Origin: Candidatus Zixiibacteriota bacterium
Lineage (GTDB): Bacteria; Zixibacteria; MSB-5A5; GN15; FEB-12
Assembly: GCA_029858555.1 (NCBI GenBank)
Contig: JAOUEU010000007.1
Location: 1-34,228, forward strand
Direction: 5' to 3'
Length of the DNA stretch: 34,228 nt
Positions within the stretch are counted from its first letter, which is position 1. Every line of letters starts with the position of its first letter. Below, one piece after another: positions 16,585 through 25,354 of the stretch. The notes below the pieces were generated by a model. The model had not been told where the DNA came from. It saw only the letters and a program-made list of their open reading frames with translations, and did no database searches. The position numbers and the translations under genes were made by a program.

Positions 16585-17346
16585 CTATAGTAACCCCTTT
16601 TTTCTCATTTCGATCTGATGGTCAAAAACGAACCTGACCAGCTTGTTCTGAGCGGTGAGGTCAAAAAATTGAACCGATTCCGGCAGCTTCTTGGATTCCG
16701 AGGCGCTGAAAAACCGTGAGAGATATTCACTGCGAATGAATTCGATGCCACAACCGTAAACCTTACCGTCGAGGTGGCAGCGGCGGCAGATGCCGGCGAC
16801 GGTCACCGGCAGACCGATTTCGAGGAACAGCCTCGACTTGAGCAGCAGCAGACTGTCCTTGGGTATCTCCTGCAAGCTGCGCACGAACATGCCTCCGCCG
16901 CTCAGGTTACTGGTTCTGGCGTCGTGCCAGCGCGGCTGGACGTAGCGGCAGGTGTCCTCGCGCCGTTGTTTGATGATGGCAAAAGTCACGTCTCGGAGAA
17001 GGTCAATACGGACAAACTGGCGTCTCTGGACGCGCTTGAGATACCGGGGTTTGCTCAGAAGAACAAGCTGCTCGCCTCTTATAGTCACTTTTTTTATCCT
17101 GGAGTAAAATCGGTAAACAGCGTCCCTTCTCGTGATGAAGACTCTCACTTCGGCGCTTGACCTCAGGCGCGTCCCGCCCTCGATAAACTCCGGGTTGCTG
17201 ACGATAAGCCCCTCTTCAGTGAAATCCTCGATCCTGGCCAGGTATCGACCGCATTCGTTCCCGTCGCCGATTACGATTTCGACTTTTTCCCACACTCGCA
17301 ACGGTTGACGGGATTGAGGTAAAGCGATCTGCACAGTCTGATTCAT
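16585..17346 (-). CDS. YcgR-like PilZ domain protein
   Basis: VQRRQFVRIDLLRDV (RxxxR) and SNLSGGGMFV. Confidence 0.8.
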   Translation of the reverse strand: MNQTVQIALPQSRQPLRVWEKVEIVIGDGNECGRYLARIEDFTEEGLIVSNPEFIEGGTRLRSSAEVRVFITRRDAVYRFYSRIKKVTIRGEQLVLLSKPRYLKRVQRRQFVRIDLLRDVTFAIIKQRREDTCRYVQPRWHDARTSNLSGGGMFVRSLQEIPKDSLLLLKSRLFLEIGLPVTVAGICRRCHLDGKVYGCGIEFIRSEYLSRFFSASESKKLPESVQFFDLTAQNKLVRFVFDHQIEMRKKGLL

Positions 17347-17353
17347 TTCGCTC

Positions 17354-18535
17354 CTATGCCGATTTCATGGCCGCCAGATTGGAACGTCCCTGCTCTATGG
17401 CCAACTCCAGGATTTTGCGAGCCAAGGCCGTCCGGGACTGGTCGCGGCGGTTCTCGTAAATGAACTCCTGACCAAGTTTGATAGTGCTGTTGAAGTACTG
17501 CTTGGCGCTGTCGTAGTCCCCGATACGGCGTGACAACTCGGCGATCAGGTAGGCCGCCTGAATCTGTTGATTGCCGGGTGCAATATCGCGGCCGTTGGTA
17601 AAGGCCTCCTTGTAATAGTGGGCCGCCTTCTGAAGCGCCTCTCGCTCGTTGACGACAATCCCGTCCCAGCTCTTCTTGAGGTCGATGAGGAACTCGGCGA
17701 AGCTGGCATGGCTGCCAAATGAAGTCAGACCGCCGCCGTCCTCGCCCGAAGCCAGCGTCTTGTACTCGCTTACGAGGTTGCTGATATCGCCCATGTCCTT
17801 CTCGCATCTGAACACTGAATCACCGAGAGTGCCCATCGCGCTCTGAAAGCGATCACGGTATGGCAACACCTGCGATTTCAAATCAGAGGATATCTCCTCG
17901 GTATCGAAGTGGCCGGTTACGTATCGGTGGAAACCGGCGGTATTTTCCTTGAAATTAGCCAGCGAATTTTTGACCACCTCGAAGTTCTTGTCCAGTTCCA
18001 GGAGCAGGCCGGTCAGGAACGTAATGTTGGGATTCTCACCGGTATTCAGATGGCGGAAGACCCAACCGATCCTGACGTAAAATCGACCAAGGTCCAGCCG
18101 GCTGCAATGCTCGTGGAAGGTCTCGTCAAGAACCGCCAGATGCAGCTTGAGGATAGCCGACTCGTTGGGAAAATTGTGCAGGTCGATACTGCTGCCAAGC
18201 CTCCGTATGACCGAGTCGGCCGCGGCCAGCCTCTCCAGGTGCCGCTCTTTCACGGTCTTCAGGCGATAGGTTTTGAAGGTGGTATCGCTTTTCCAGTCCT
18301 TGAACTTGTTGGTGAATTCCCGCGTGTAGTAGCAGTTGGAACAGGTGGCCGTAAAGAAGACCAGAGGGTTGTAGGCCTGGTACCTGGGGTTTTTCCATTC
18401 GATCCCGCTGGGGCCGAAGTCGGTCTCACGCCCCCTCTCCTTGTAAGCGCCCACCCGCACGGTTTCAAACTCGTTGATGGTCTTGCAGATTGGACACTCC
18501 ACCTTTGAGAGGAAGAAGGGATTATCATTGGACAT
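17354..18535 (-). CDS. DUF2225 family protein
   Basis: CPICKTINEFETVRVGAYKERGRETDFGP..NPLVFFTATCSNCYYTREF: paired CxxC motifs, TPR-like C-terminal half. Confidence 0.75.
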   Translation of the reverse strand: MSNDNPFFLSKVECPICKTINEFETVRVGAYKERGRETDFGPSGIEWKNPRYQAYNPLVFFTATCSNCYYTREFTNKFKDWKSDTTFKTYRLKTVKERHLERLAAADSVIRRLGSSIDLHNFPNESAILKLHLAVLDETFHEHCSRLDLGRFYVRIGWVFRHLNTGENPNITFLTGLLLELDKNFEVVKNSLANFKENTAGFHRYVTGHFDTEEISSDLKSQVLPYRDRFQSAMGTLGDSVFRCEKDMGDISNLVSEYKTLASGEDGGGLTSFGSHASFAEFLIDLKKSWDGIVVNEREALQKAAHYYKEAFTNGRDIAPGNQQIQAAYLIAELSRRIGDYDSAKQYFNSTIKLGQEFIYENRRDQSRTALARKILELAIEQGRSNLAAMKSA

Positions 18536-18560
18536 GTTTATATCTCCAGTATTCGTTTAA

Positions 18561-18971
18561 CTATTGGTCATGACTCAACAGGGCCAGTTCCGCCTCGGTG
18601 ACGGGCAGAAGGTCCTTTATCTGCTGATTCGGCGTACCGGCCCTGACCATTTCGCGGGCCAGTCGAATAACCTCCGAGCGGTCACGCCGTGCGCCGCCGG
18701 TACCGCATTCTCCTGCCGTCGACACAGCGTCTTTCTGCCGCCCCTCGTTCCCCAGCCTGACGAACTGAGCGCCCGGCCTGTCCCGGCCGGAATCCGATGT
18801 ACCGTTGTCGGCCGGCGCGGCCGCTACGGCGACGACCGGGGGCTGAACGGCCGCCCGGCTGCCACCCTGGAACAAACGATAAACGACTACCGAAAAAGCT
18901 CCGGCCGCGAGATAACCGAGGGCGTTGATGGCCACATCCGTCAGTAATTCGATTGAAATATCCATTTTCAA
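18561..18971 (-). CDS. Small single-TM protein of unknown function
   Basis: TDVAINALGYLAAGAFSVVVYRLFQGG TM segment, Ala/Pro linker, C-terminal EVIRLAREMVRAGTPNQQIKDLLPVTEAELALL helix-turn-helix-like segment. Confidence 0.6.
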   Translation of the reverse strand: MKMDISIELLTDVAINALGYLAAGAFSVVVYRLFQGGSRAAVQPPVVAVAAAPADNGTSDSGRDRPGAQFVRLGNEGRQKDAVSTAGECGTGGARRDRSEVIRLAREMVRAGTPNQQIKDLLPVTEAELALLSHDQ

Positions 18972-18983
18972 CCTTACCTTTCA

Positions 18984-19295
18984 CTATGCCTTCAGATCGA
19001 CGTGTTCGCCGGGCTCACCCGCGTCGGCCGCCTCATCGGCGTCGGCCGGGCCGCTCTCGTCTGAAGGTGGGTGCTGTTGGCTGGCATCATGTTTGTGTTC
19101 ACTGTCGTCTTCTCCTATTTCCAGCCTGTCTTTTGACTTCCTCTTTTTCTCCTCAAGCTCCTCTTCCATTTTCTCTTTCAGAGCCTTGGAGAAACCGTTC
19201 CGATCTTTTTCCGGGTCCGATCTTACAACCGGTTTCAGTTTGTCAGTTGTCGGGGGCTTGGATGAATAATCCGGTACTTCAATAGGGTCCACCAT
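18984..19295 (-). CDS. Small highly charged protein of unknown function
   Basis: 103-aa ORF between fliA and the DUF2225 gene; Lys/Glu-rich, acidic C-terminus. Confidence 0.5.
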   Translation of the reverse strand: MVDPIEVPDYSSKPPTTDKLKPVVRSDPEKDRNGFSKALKEKMEEELEEKKRKSKDRLEIGEDDSEHKHDASQQHPPSDESGPADADEAADAGEPGEHVDLKA

Positions 19296-19323
19296 CCGCC
19301 AGCCTCCTCTTCTGCGACCCGCG

Positions 19324-20196
19324 CTAACCTGTCAAGGCGAACTTCTCCCTGACCATTCCGCGCAACTTCAAGACAGCGCGAGTGTGTATTTGCGAAACTC
19401 TTGATTCCGAGATCGACATCACCGCGCCAATCTCCTTCAAGGTCAATTCCTCATAGTAATACAGAGCCACCACGAGTTTTTCCTGCTGGGTCAGGCGGTC
19501 GATAGCGACCACCAGGAAGGAGCGCAGTTCGTCCTTCTCGATCTCTCCCAAGATGCTGTGCACGGAGCGGTCAATCACCGTTTCGATGCGCGGCACCTGA
19601 CGGTTGTCATCCTCGCGGTAAACGACTTCGTCGAGCGACAGAATACCGGTACCGGAAACATCGTCCAGAGCGGTATAGAGTTCTTCGACGCTGATTTTCA
19701 TGTGCCTGGCCAGCTCCTCTTTTTCGGGCGGGCGACCCAACTCGTTCTCCAGGTTGACGAAGCTGCGTTCGATCTCCCGCGACTTGGCCCGGGTTGAGCG
19801 CGGGACCCAGTCCAGCGCCCGGAGTTCGTCAAGGATGGCGCCCCTGATCCGGGGTACCGCATACGTTTCGAATTTCACACCGCGGTCCGGGTCGAAGTTG
19901 CCGAAGGCCTCGATGAGCCCGATAACGCCGGTGTTTACCAGATCGGACAGCTCCACTGAGCGCGGGAAATTCATGGCCATTCGGGCCGCGACGTTGCGCA
20001 CCAGAGGAATGTACTTGTTCAGCAGCTTCTGCCTTATCTCCGGTGTCTGGAACTTGTGGTATCGCGACCAATCCCGTTTACTGACTTCCCATTTCGTGAC
20101 TCTTCTGGTTCTGGCCGTGATCACCTTTTCTTTCACGGCCTCCAGTTTTGGTTTCCTTCCGCGCTTTTTCGGCTCGACTGTAGTAGTGCTAATCAT
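19324..20196 (-). CDS. fliA: RNA polymerase sigma factor FliA/WhiG family (sigma-28)
   Basis: Region 2: YIPLVRNVAARMAMNFPRSVELSDLVNTGVIGLIEAFGNFDPDRGVKFETYAVPRIRGAILDELRALDWVPRS; region 4: LTLKEIGAVMSISESRVSQIHTRAVLKLR. Confidence 0.95.
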   Translation of the reverse strand: MISTTTVEPKKRGRKPKLEAVKEKVITARTRRVTKWEVSKRDWSRYHKFQTPEIRQKLLNKYIPLVRNVAARMAMNFPRSVELSDLVNTGVIGLIEAFGNFDPDRGVKFETYAVPRIRGAILDELRALDWVPRSTRAKSREIERSFVNLENELGRPPEKEELARHMKISVEELYTALDDVSGTGILSLDEVVYREDDNRQVPRIETVIDRSVHSILGEIEKDELRSFLVVAIDRLTQQEKLVVALYYYEELTLKEIGAVMSISESRVSQIHTRAVLKLRGMVREKFALTG

Positions 20197-20203
20197 ATGT
20201 CCG

Positions 20204-21076
20204 CTATTCCCTTATATCGGCCATAGCCTTGTGATTATTTATCTCTCTCTGTGTGGTTATGTCTATCCGGCCTGCCGGGCCGTTTTGATCCCCCGTCAGC
20301 TTGGCGCACAAATCTCTAAGTCCCTGTACCGCCTGCGAATTCGGGTCGATTTCGAGAACGGGTCTTTGCGAGGCGATACTCCGGCGGTATATGTCGTCAT
20401 CGAACAGGTATCCGATGAACGGCGGAGCCTGCCCCAGGAATTTTTCGGTCAGTGCCAGGAACTTGTTGTGGATGTACTCCGCCTCCTCGACCATCATGGC
20501 CCGGTTCAGCAAAAGACGACAGTCTATGTTCGAGTTGGTTTCAACCAGGGTCTTGAACAGGCCATAGCAGTTGGATATCGAAGTCAATTCAGGCACGAGG
20601 ACGAGGACGTTTATGTCCGAGCCGTGGGCCATGACTATCGCCGCACTGGAAATACCGGAACCGTGGTCGACCAGAATGAAGTCATACTTCGCACCCTGCT
20701 CCCGAAGCCGGTTCATCGTCGTCGCCGAACCGGTGACGTCGGCCTGATCCACGGCCGGCCCGTTCCAGGTCGAGGCCAGGAAATCCAGGTTGTCATCCGC
20801 CTTCGTTACGGCTTCCCCCAGCGACATGCACCCGCCCATAAAATGACCGATGCCGTGTTCGGGGGCGCGGTTGGCCAGGATGTGCAGGTTGCCGGCGGTG
20901 AAGTCGGCGTCGACCAGCAGTACCTTACGGTCGCCTGCCGCGGCCAGAATAGTGGCTGCATTGAATGACAAGACCGATTTGCCTACGCCGCCCTTGCCGG
21001 ACAGGAACGAGATCACTCTCGGTCGGCCGCTGATCGGCCTGCCCGCCGCGTCTGTTTTGTGAGCAGATTTACTCAA
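20204..21076 (-). CDS. flhG: FlhG/FleN MinD-like ATPase
   Basis: VISFLSGKGGVGKSVLSFNAA Walker A, VLLVDADFTAGNLHIL, FILVDHGSGIS; located directly downstream of flhF. Confidence 0.9.
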   Translation of the reverse strand: MSKSAHKTDAAGRPISGRPRVISFLSGKGGVGKSVLSFNAATILAAAGDRKVLLVDADFTAGNLHILANRAPEHGIGHFMGGCMSLGEAVTKADDNLDFLASTWNGPAVDQADVTGSATTMNRLREQGAKYDFILVDHGSGISSAAIVMAHGSDINVLVLVPELTSISNCYGLFKTLVETNSNIDCRLLLNRAMMVEEAEYIHNKFLALTEKFLGQAPPFIGYLFDDDIYRRSIASQRPVLEIDPNSQAVQGLRDLCAKLTGDQNGPAGRIDITTQREINNHKAMADIRE

Positions 21077-22202
21077 GGCTCACCTCCGCCTGTAGCAGCA
21101 ACCGCGCCAACCTGTCCGGATCCGGGACACGGATATCGCCCAGACCCCCGGGACTGTCGGTAAAGAAGCCGACTTTCAGGCCACTGCACTGGGCAGCGGC
21201 AATAACCGAGCCCAGGCGATTGGTAAGGTCGGTCATGGTAACGGCAATATGGGTCGGGCTGAGGGGCTTGATCCAACGGGCGAAGTCGGCCATGTCGTCG
21301 GATCGCGTCAGGGCCGAGTAAACCGCCAGACGGTGCGTCGGCCGGGCGCGTTCAATTCTGACCGCCAGGGCCTGGAGTTTCTCGCTGTTACGAGGCAGCG
21401 CCGGTGAGTCGATGAGCGTGATGGTCTGGTCGTCGCCGGGTATATCCTGCCCTGCTCGGGACGGGTCGGTAACCTCAATACCCAGCAGTTCGCCATAGCT
21501 GCATATCTCGTCGATGGCTCCGATTTTGATATCGTCAAGGGTAACGAGCTTGACCGTACGCTTCTGCTGGGCCACCAAACGCGCTGCCACCTTGCCCATG
21601 ACCGAGGATTTGCCGGCTCCAGCCGGACCGATAAAAAGGATACGATCGCCCGGATGAAACCTCAGGTCGGGCTGCGTCATACCTGAAAGGCGACTGACGA
21701 GGTGTTCCCTGGCGAGGGTCAGACAGTCGGTGTCGTCATGGCATTCGTCGGCCATTGCAGCCAGAAGTGACGCCAGGAATCCCGCAGGAACATCAGCTTC
21801 CTTCAGCCGGCGACCGATATCTTTAAAAGGCGCGTAGCGCTCGCCCTCGACAGTGTGCTCCAGGCCGAGCGAGAACATCTTCTCCAGCATGCCTTCAATC
21901 CTGCGGATTCTGTCGGGCAGATCGCTTTCGTCGCGGCTTTCGATCCGTGCCACGCCGGGCGGCTCCGCAACAGACGCCAGCGGAGTAGCCGCCTCCGACT
22001 TCTGCCGAGTGCGATCGGGCAGCACCGCCGAGGCCTGGGCCACCGACGGTTTGTCGAGACAAGCTGTGACTTCCATCCGTCGGCCGCCGACCTGATCGGA
22101 TATCTCTCGGGTCTTGAGGACGATGGCATCCCCCCCCATCTCCTGGCGGACCTTTTTGAGGGCTGACGCCGCCGTGTCTGCCGTAAACGTTTTAATTATC
22201 AT
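21069..22202 (-). CDS. flhF: FlhF, flagellar SRP-like GTPase (divergent)
   Basis: MIIKTFTADTAASALKKVRQEMGGDAIVLKTREI N-terminus, GPAGAGKSSVMGKVAARL P-loop; between flhA and flhG. Confidence 0.92.
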   Translation of the reverse strand: MIIKTFTADTAASALKKVRQEMGGDAIVLKTREISDQVGGRRMEVTACLDKPSVAQASAVLPDRTRQKSEAATPLASVAEPPGVARIESRDESDLPDRIRRIEGMLEKMFSLGLEHTVEGERYAPFKDIGRRLKEADVPAGFLASLLAAMADECHDDTDCLTLAREHLVSRLSGMTQPDLRFHPGDRILFIGPAGAGKSSVMGKVAARLVAQQKRTVKLVTLDDIKIGAIDEICSYGELLGIEVTDPSRAGQDIPGDDQTITLIDSPALPRNSEKLQALAVRIERARPTHRLAVYSALTRSDDMADFARWIKPLSPTHIAVTMTDLTNRLGSVIAAAQCSGLKVGFFTDSPGGLGDIRVPDPDRLARLLLQAEVSLE

Positions 22203-24276
22203 CTTGCAACCTCACCATGCCTGTGGACACGATCTCCACCTCCGACAGAATTTCGTTGTACGAGACAACGGCCATCTGCGGATGCGACGCCTCGATCAGG
22301 CGCCGCAAGGCAAGCCTTATATTGGGTGAGCAAATGCAGAGCGGCAGGTGCCCGCCGGCCTGCATTAACTCGGCTTGTTCTCCGATTTTATTCAGGAGCT
22401 TTTCTGCCAGGATCGGTTCCAGAACGAGCATGAGCCCCTGCTTGGTATTCTGGATAGCCTCGCCCAGTTGTTGTTCCAGAGTGGGGTCAAAGGTGAAGAC
22501 ACTGACACGCCCTTTCCTGTCCTTGTAAAGATCCGTGATCTGTCGCTTCAGCGACATGCGGGCGTACTCGGCCAGGACATCCGTCTCACTCGTGGCTCCG
22601 ATATAGTCGGAAACCGTCTCGAGAATCGTTGCCAGGTCACGGATGGGAACGCGTTCTTTCAGGAGCGACTGCAGCACCTTCTGCAGGCTGCCCAGCGGCA
22701 CCACCTCCGGTACCACCGATTCCACCAGCGCCGGAAAATCTTCCTTGAGGGTGTCAATGAGGTGCTGGACATCCTGGCGCGTCAGTATTTCCGCCGCCGA
22801 GGCGCGGATCGTCTCGGTCAGGTGCGTGGCCAGGACCGCCGAGGGTTCCACCACGGTGTAGTTCTTGGCTTCAGCAACTTCCCTCAAATTGGGGATTATC
22901 CATGTTGCGGGAAGTTCGAAAGCGGGCTCCTTGGTCTCAAAGCCATCAAGTTTGTCTTCCACGTAGCCCGGATTTATGGCCAGCACGTGATCCACCATCA
23001 ACTCGTAGCCGGCCACGCGCACGCCCTTCACTTTCAGCTGGTACTCATTCGGACGGAGCTGGACGTTGTCGCGGATACGTATCGGCGGTACGATGACGCC
23101 CAACTCGGCGGCCAGCTGCTTGCGAATGGTGCCGATGCGGTTCAGCAGATCGCCTCCCTGCTTGGCATCCACCAGCGGGATCAACCCGTAACCGATCTCG
23201 AGACCGAGCGTATCTACCTTGAGCAGGTCCTCGGTGCGCTCGTCCGGTTCCACGTGCGCGGCAGCCCGTTGCGCCGCGGCCGCTTCCGCCTGTTGCTTTT
23301 TCTTATGAGCCTCTTTGGTCATGTACCCGATACCGCCGACCGTCAGACCCAGCATCATAAAGGTCAGGGTGGGCATTCCCGGCACGAGCCCGAACAGAAA
23401 CAGCACGGCCGCCGTCACCAGTATGGCGCGCGGCTGACGCGTGAGCTGGTTGGTCAGGTCGGAGCCCATGTGGGAAGTTGAAGCCGCCCGCGTGACAATG
23501 ATGCCGGACGCCGTCGACACCAGCAGGGCCGGTATCTGCGTCACGAGACCGTCACCGATCGACAGGAGCGAATAGGTTCGCAAAGCGTCTCCCAGAGACA
23601 TCCCGTTGACAGCAAGGCCTATGACAAAACCACCGATAATATTTATCAGCGTGATCAGTATTCCTGCAATCGCGTCGCCCCGGACGAACTTCGAAGCTCC
23701 GTCCATGGCACCGTAAAAGTCTGCTTCGCGGGCTATCTCCCGCCGGCGTTCGCGGGCCTCCTGGTCGGCGATAATGCCGGCGTTGAGGTCGGCGTCAATG
23801 GCCATCTGCTTGCCGGGCATGGCATCGAGAGTGAACCGGGCGGCGACTTCAGAGATGCGCCCCGCTCCCTTGGTGATGACCACAAACTGGATAATGACGA
23901 GAATGACGAAGACGATGAAGCCCACAACATAGTTGCCCTGGACCACGAAATTGCCGAACGAGTTGATGACCTCACCGGCATACGCCTGCCCGAGAATAAG
24001 CCGAGTCGAAGCCACGTTCAGCGACAGACGCATCAGCGTCACGATTAGCAGCATGCCCGGAAAGACCGAGAGGTCCAGCGGATGTGTGACATATAGGGTG
24101 GTCAGTAACACTACCAGCGAGAAGGTAATGTTGAAGGCCAGGGCAAAGTCCAGCAGGGAGGTCGGAAGAGGGATCACCAGCACGGTGATGATGCCGACTA
24201 CCGCCACGGCCAGGACGATGTCCGACCGGGATGAAAGTTTTTCCAGAAGGGTGCTGTTTGTCGTCAGCGGCGCCAT
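22192..24276 (-). CDS. flhA: FlhA flagellar export gate protein
   Basis: VIPLPTSLLDFALAFNITFSLVVLL, MPGKQMAIDADLNAGIIADQEARERRREIAREADFYGAMDGASKFVRGDAIAGI. Confidence 0.98.
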   Translation of the reverse strand: MAPLTTNSTLLEKLSSRSDIVLAVAVVGIITVLVIPLPTSLLDFALAFNITFSLVVLLTTLYVTHPLDLSVFPGMLLIVTLMRLSLNVASTRLILGQAYAGEVINSFGNFVVQGNYVVGFIVFVILVIIQFVVITKGAGRISEVAARFTLDAMPGKQMAIDADLNAGIIADQEARERRREIAREADFYGAMDGASKFVRGDAIAGILITLINIIGGFVIGLAVNGMSLGDALRTYSLLSIGDGLVTQIPALLVSTASGIIVTRAASTSHMGSDLTNQLTRQPRAILVTAAVLFLFGLVPGMPTLTFMMLGLTVGGIGYMTKEAHKKKQQAEAAAAQRAAAHVEPDERTEDLLKVDTLGLEIGYGLIPLVDAKQGGDLLNRIGTIRKQLAAELGVIVPPIRIRDNVQLRPNEYQLKVKGVRVAGYELMVDHVLAINPGYVEDKLDGFETKEPAFELPATWIIPNLREVAEAKNYTVVEPSAVLATHLTETIRASAAEILTRQDVQHLIDTLKEDFPALVESVVPEVVPLGSLQKVLQSLLKERVPIRDLATILETVSDYIGATSETDVLAEYARMSLKRQITDLYKDRKGRVSVFTFDPTLEQQLGEAIQNTKQGLMLVLEPILAEKLLNKIGEQAELMQAGGHLPLCICSPNIRLALRRLIEASHPQMAVVSYNEILSEVEIVSTGMVRLQDDN

Positions 24277-24277
24277 C

Positions 24278-25348
24278 TTATCTCACCACCTTGTTTTTCA
24301 AGCGATAGACATAGGCCAGTACTTCGGCCACGGCCCGGTAGAGGTTGGCTGGCACCATCTGGCCGATATCGCACATCTTGAAAAGTGCCCGCGCCAGCGG
24401 CTTGTCCTCAACTATGGGGATGTTATGCTTTATGGCGATTTCCCTGATCATCTGTGCGATCAGTCGCTCACCCTTGGCGACCACCACTGGTGCCGTCATC
24501 TCCTCCTGGTCGTAGCGCAGGGCCACCGCTATCTCGGTGGGGTTGGTGATGACCACGTCGGCCGTGGGGATTTCCTGCATCATGCGATGACGTGACATTT
24601 CGCGCTGGAGCTGCCGCGTGCGCGACTTAATCAACGGGTCGCCTTCGGTGTCCTTGTACTCATCCCTCAACTCTTTCTTGGACATGCGGATAGATTTCTC
24701 ATAGTCGTAGCGCTGAAAGAGATAGTCGAGCACGGCGATGATGAAGATGACCGCGCCGATCTTCAAGGCCAGCAAGAGCGAGAGTCGACCCATCGATGCC
24801 GCTACTTCCGTGACACTCATGTCGGGCAGGTTGAAGAAGGACGGAAAATCTCTGCTGATGGCCTTGTACGCCACCAGTCCGATTACCAGCAGCTTGAGAC
24901 TGTTCTTGACGCCGTCGACGAGCGACTTGACGGAAACGAGTCGCTTGAGGCCTTTGGTGATGTCCAGTTTTTCGAACTTCGGTTCCAACGCCTTGGGGGC
25001 GATCTTGAATCCGACCTGAGCCACGTTGATGCCGACGGCGATGATCACCATCACGGCGAACACCGGCGTCAGAATCAGAAAGAACTTGGCCATGCTGTCG
25101 GTAAAAACTTTGGCGAAAGTCGGGTCAGAGGCGGCCAGGAACGGCGCGTTGGACATCGTGTAAGCCATCATTTGCTTTATCTGTCCGGCCAGCGAAGGCC
25201 CCAGCATGAACAATGTCAGAAAGCCGAGCACGATCACAGCTGCTGAGTTGAGCTCGACGGACTTGGCCACCCGGCCTTCTTCACGGGCTTTCTCCCGTCG
25301 CCGGGTTGTTGCCTTCTCTGTCCTTTCCTGAAAATCCTGATCAGCCAT
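24278..25348 (-). CDS. flhB: FlhB flagellar export switch protein
   Basis: ERTEKATTRRREKAREEGRVAKSVEL, MSKKELRDEYKDTEGDPLIKSRTRQLQREMSRHRMMQEIPTADVVITNPTEIAVALRYD. Confidence 0.98.
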   Translation of the reverse strand: MADQDFQERTEKATTRRREKAREEGRVAKSVELNSAAVIVLGFLTLFMLGPSLAGQIKQMMAYTMSNAPFLAASDPTFAKVFTDSMAKFFLILTPVFAVMVIIAVGINVAQVGFKIAPKALEPKFEKLDITKGLKRLVSVKSLVDGVKNSLKLLVIGLVAYKAISRDFPSFFNLPDMSVTEVAASMGRLSLLLALKIGAVIFIIAVLDYLFQRYDYEKSIRMSKKELRDEYKDTEGDPLIKSRTRQLQREMSRHRMMQEIPTADVVITNPTEIAVALRYDQEEMTAPVVVAKGERLIAQMIREIAIKHNIPIVEDKPLARALFKMCDIGQMVPANLYRAVAEVLAYVYRLKNKVVR

Positions 25349-25354
25349 TTGCGT

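Noticed and set aside
19700-20968. 422-aa plus-strand ORF
   Set aside because: Antisense to fliA and flhG; composition is typical of a shadow ORF.
22126-22136. C8 homopolymer in flhF and G7 run in the FapA gene as possible frameshift sites
   Set aside because: Both ORFs remain intact across the runs, with family-consistent sequence on each side.
22375-23481. 368-aa plus-strand ORF
   Set aside because: Antisense shadow of flhA, which is an unmistakable full-length gene; the plus-strand translation has no recognisable domain and reflects GC-rich codon bias.
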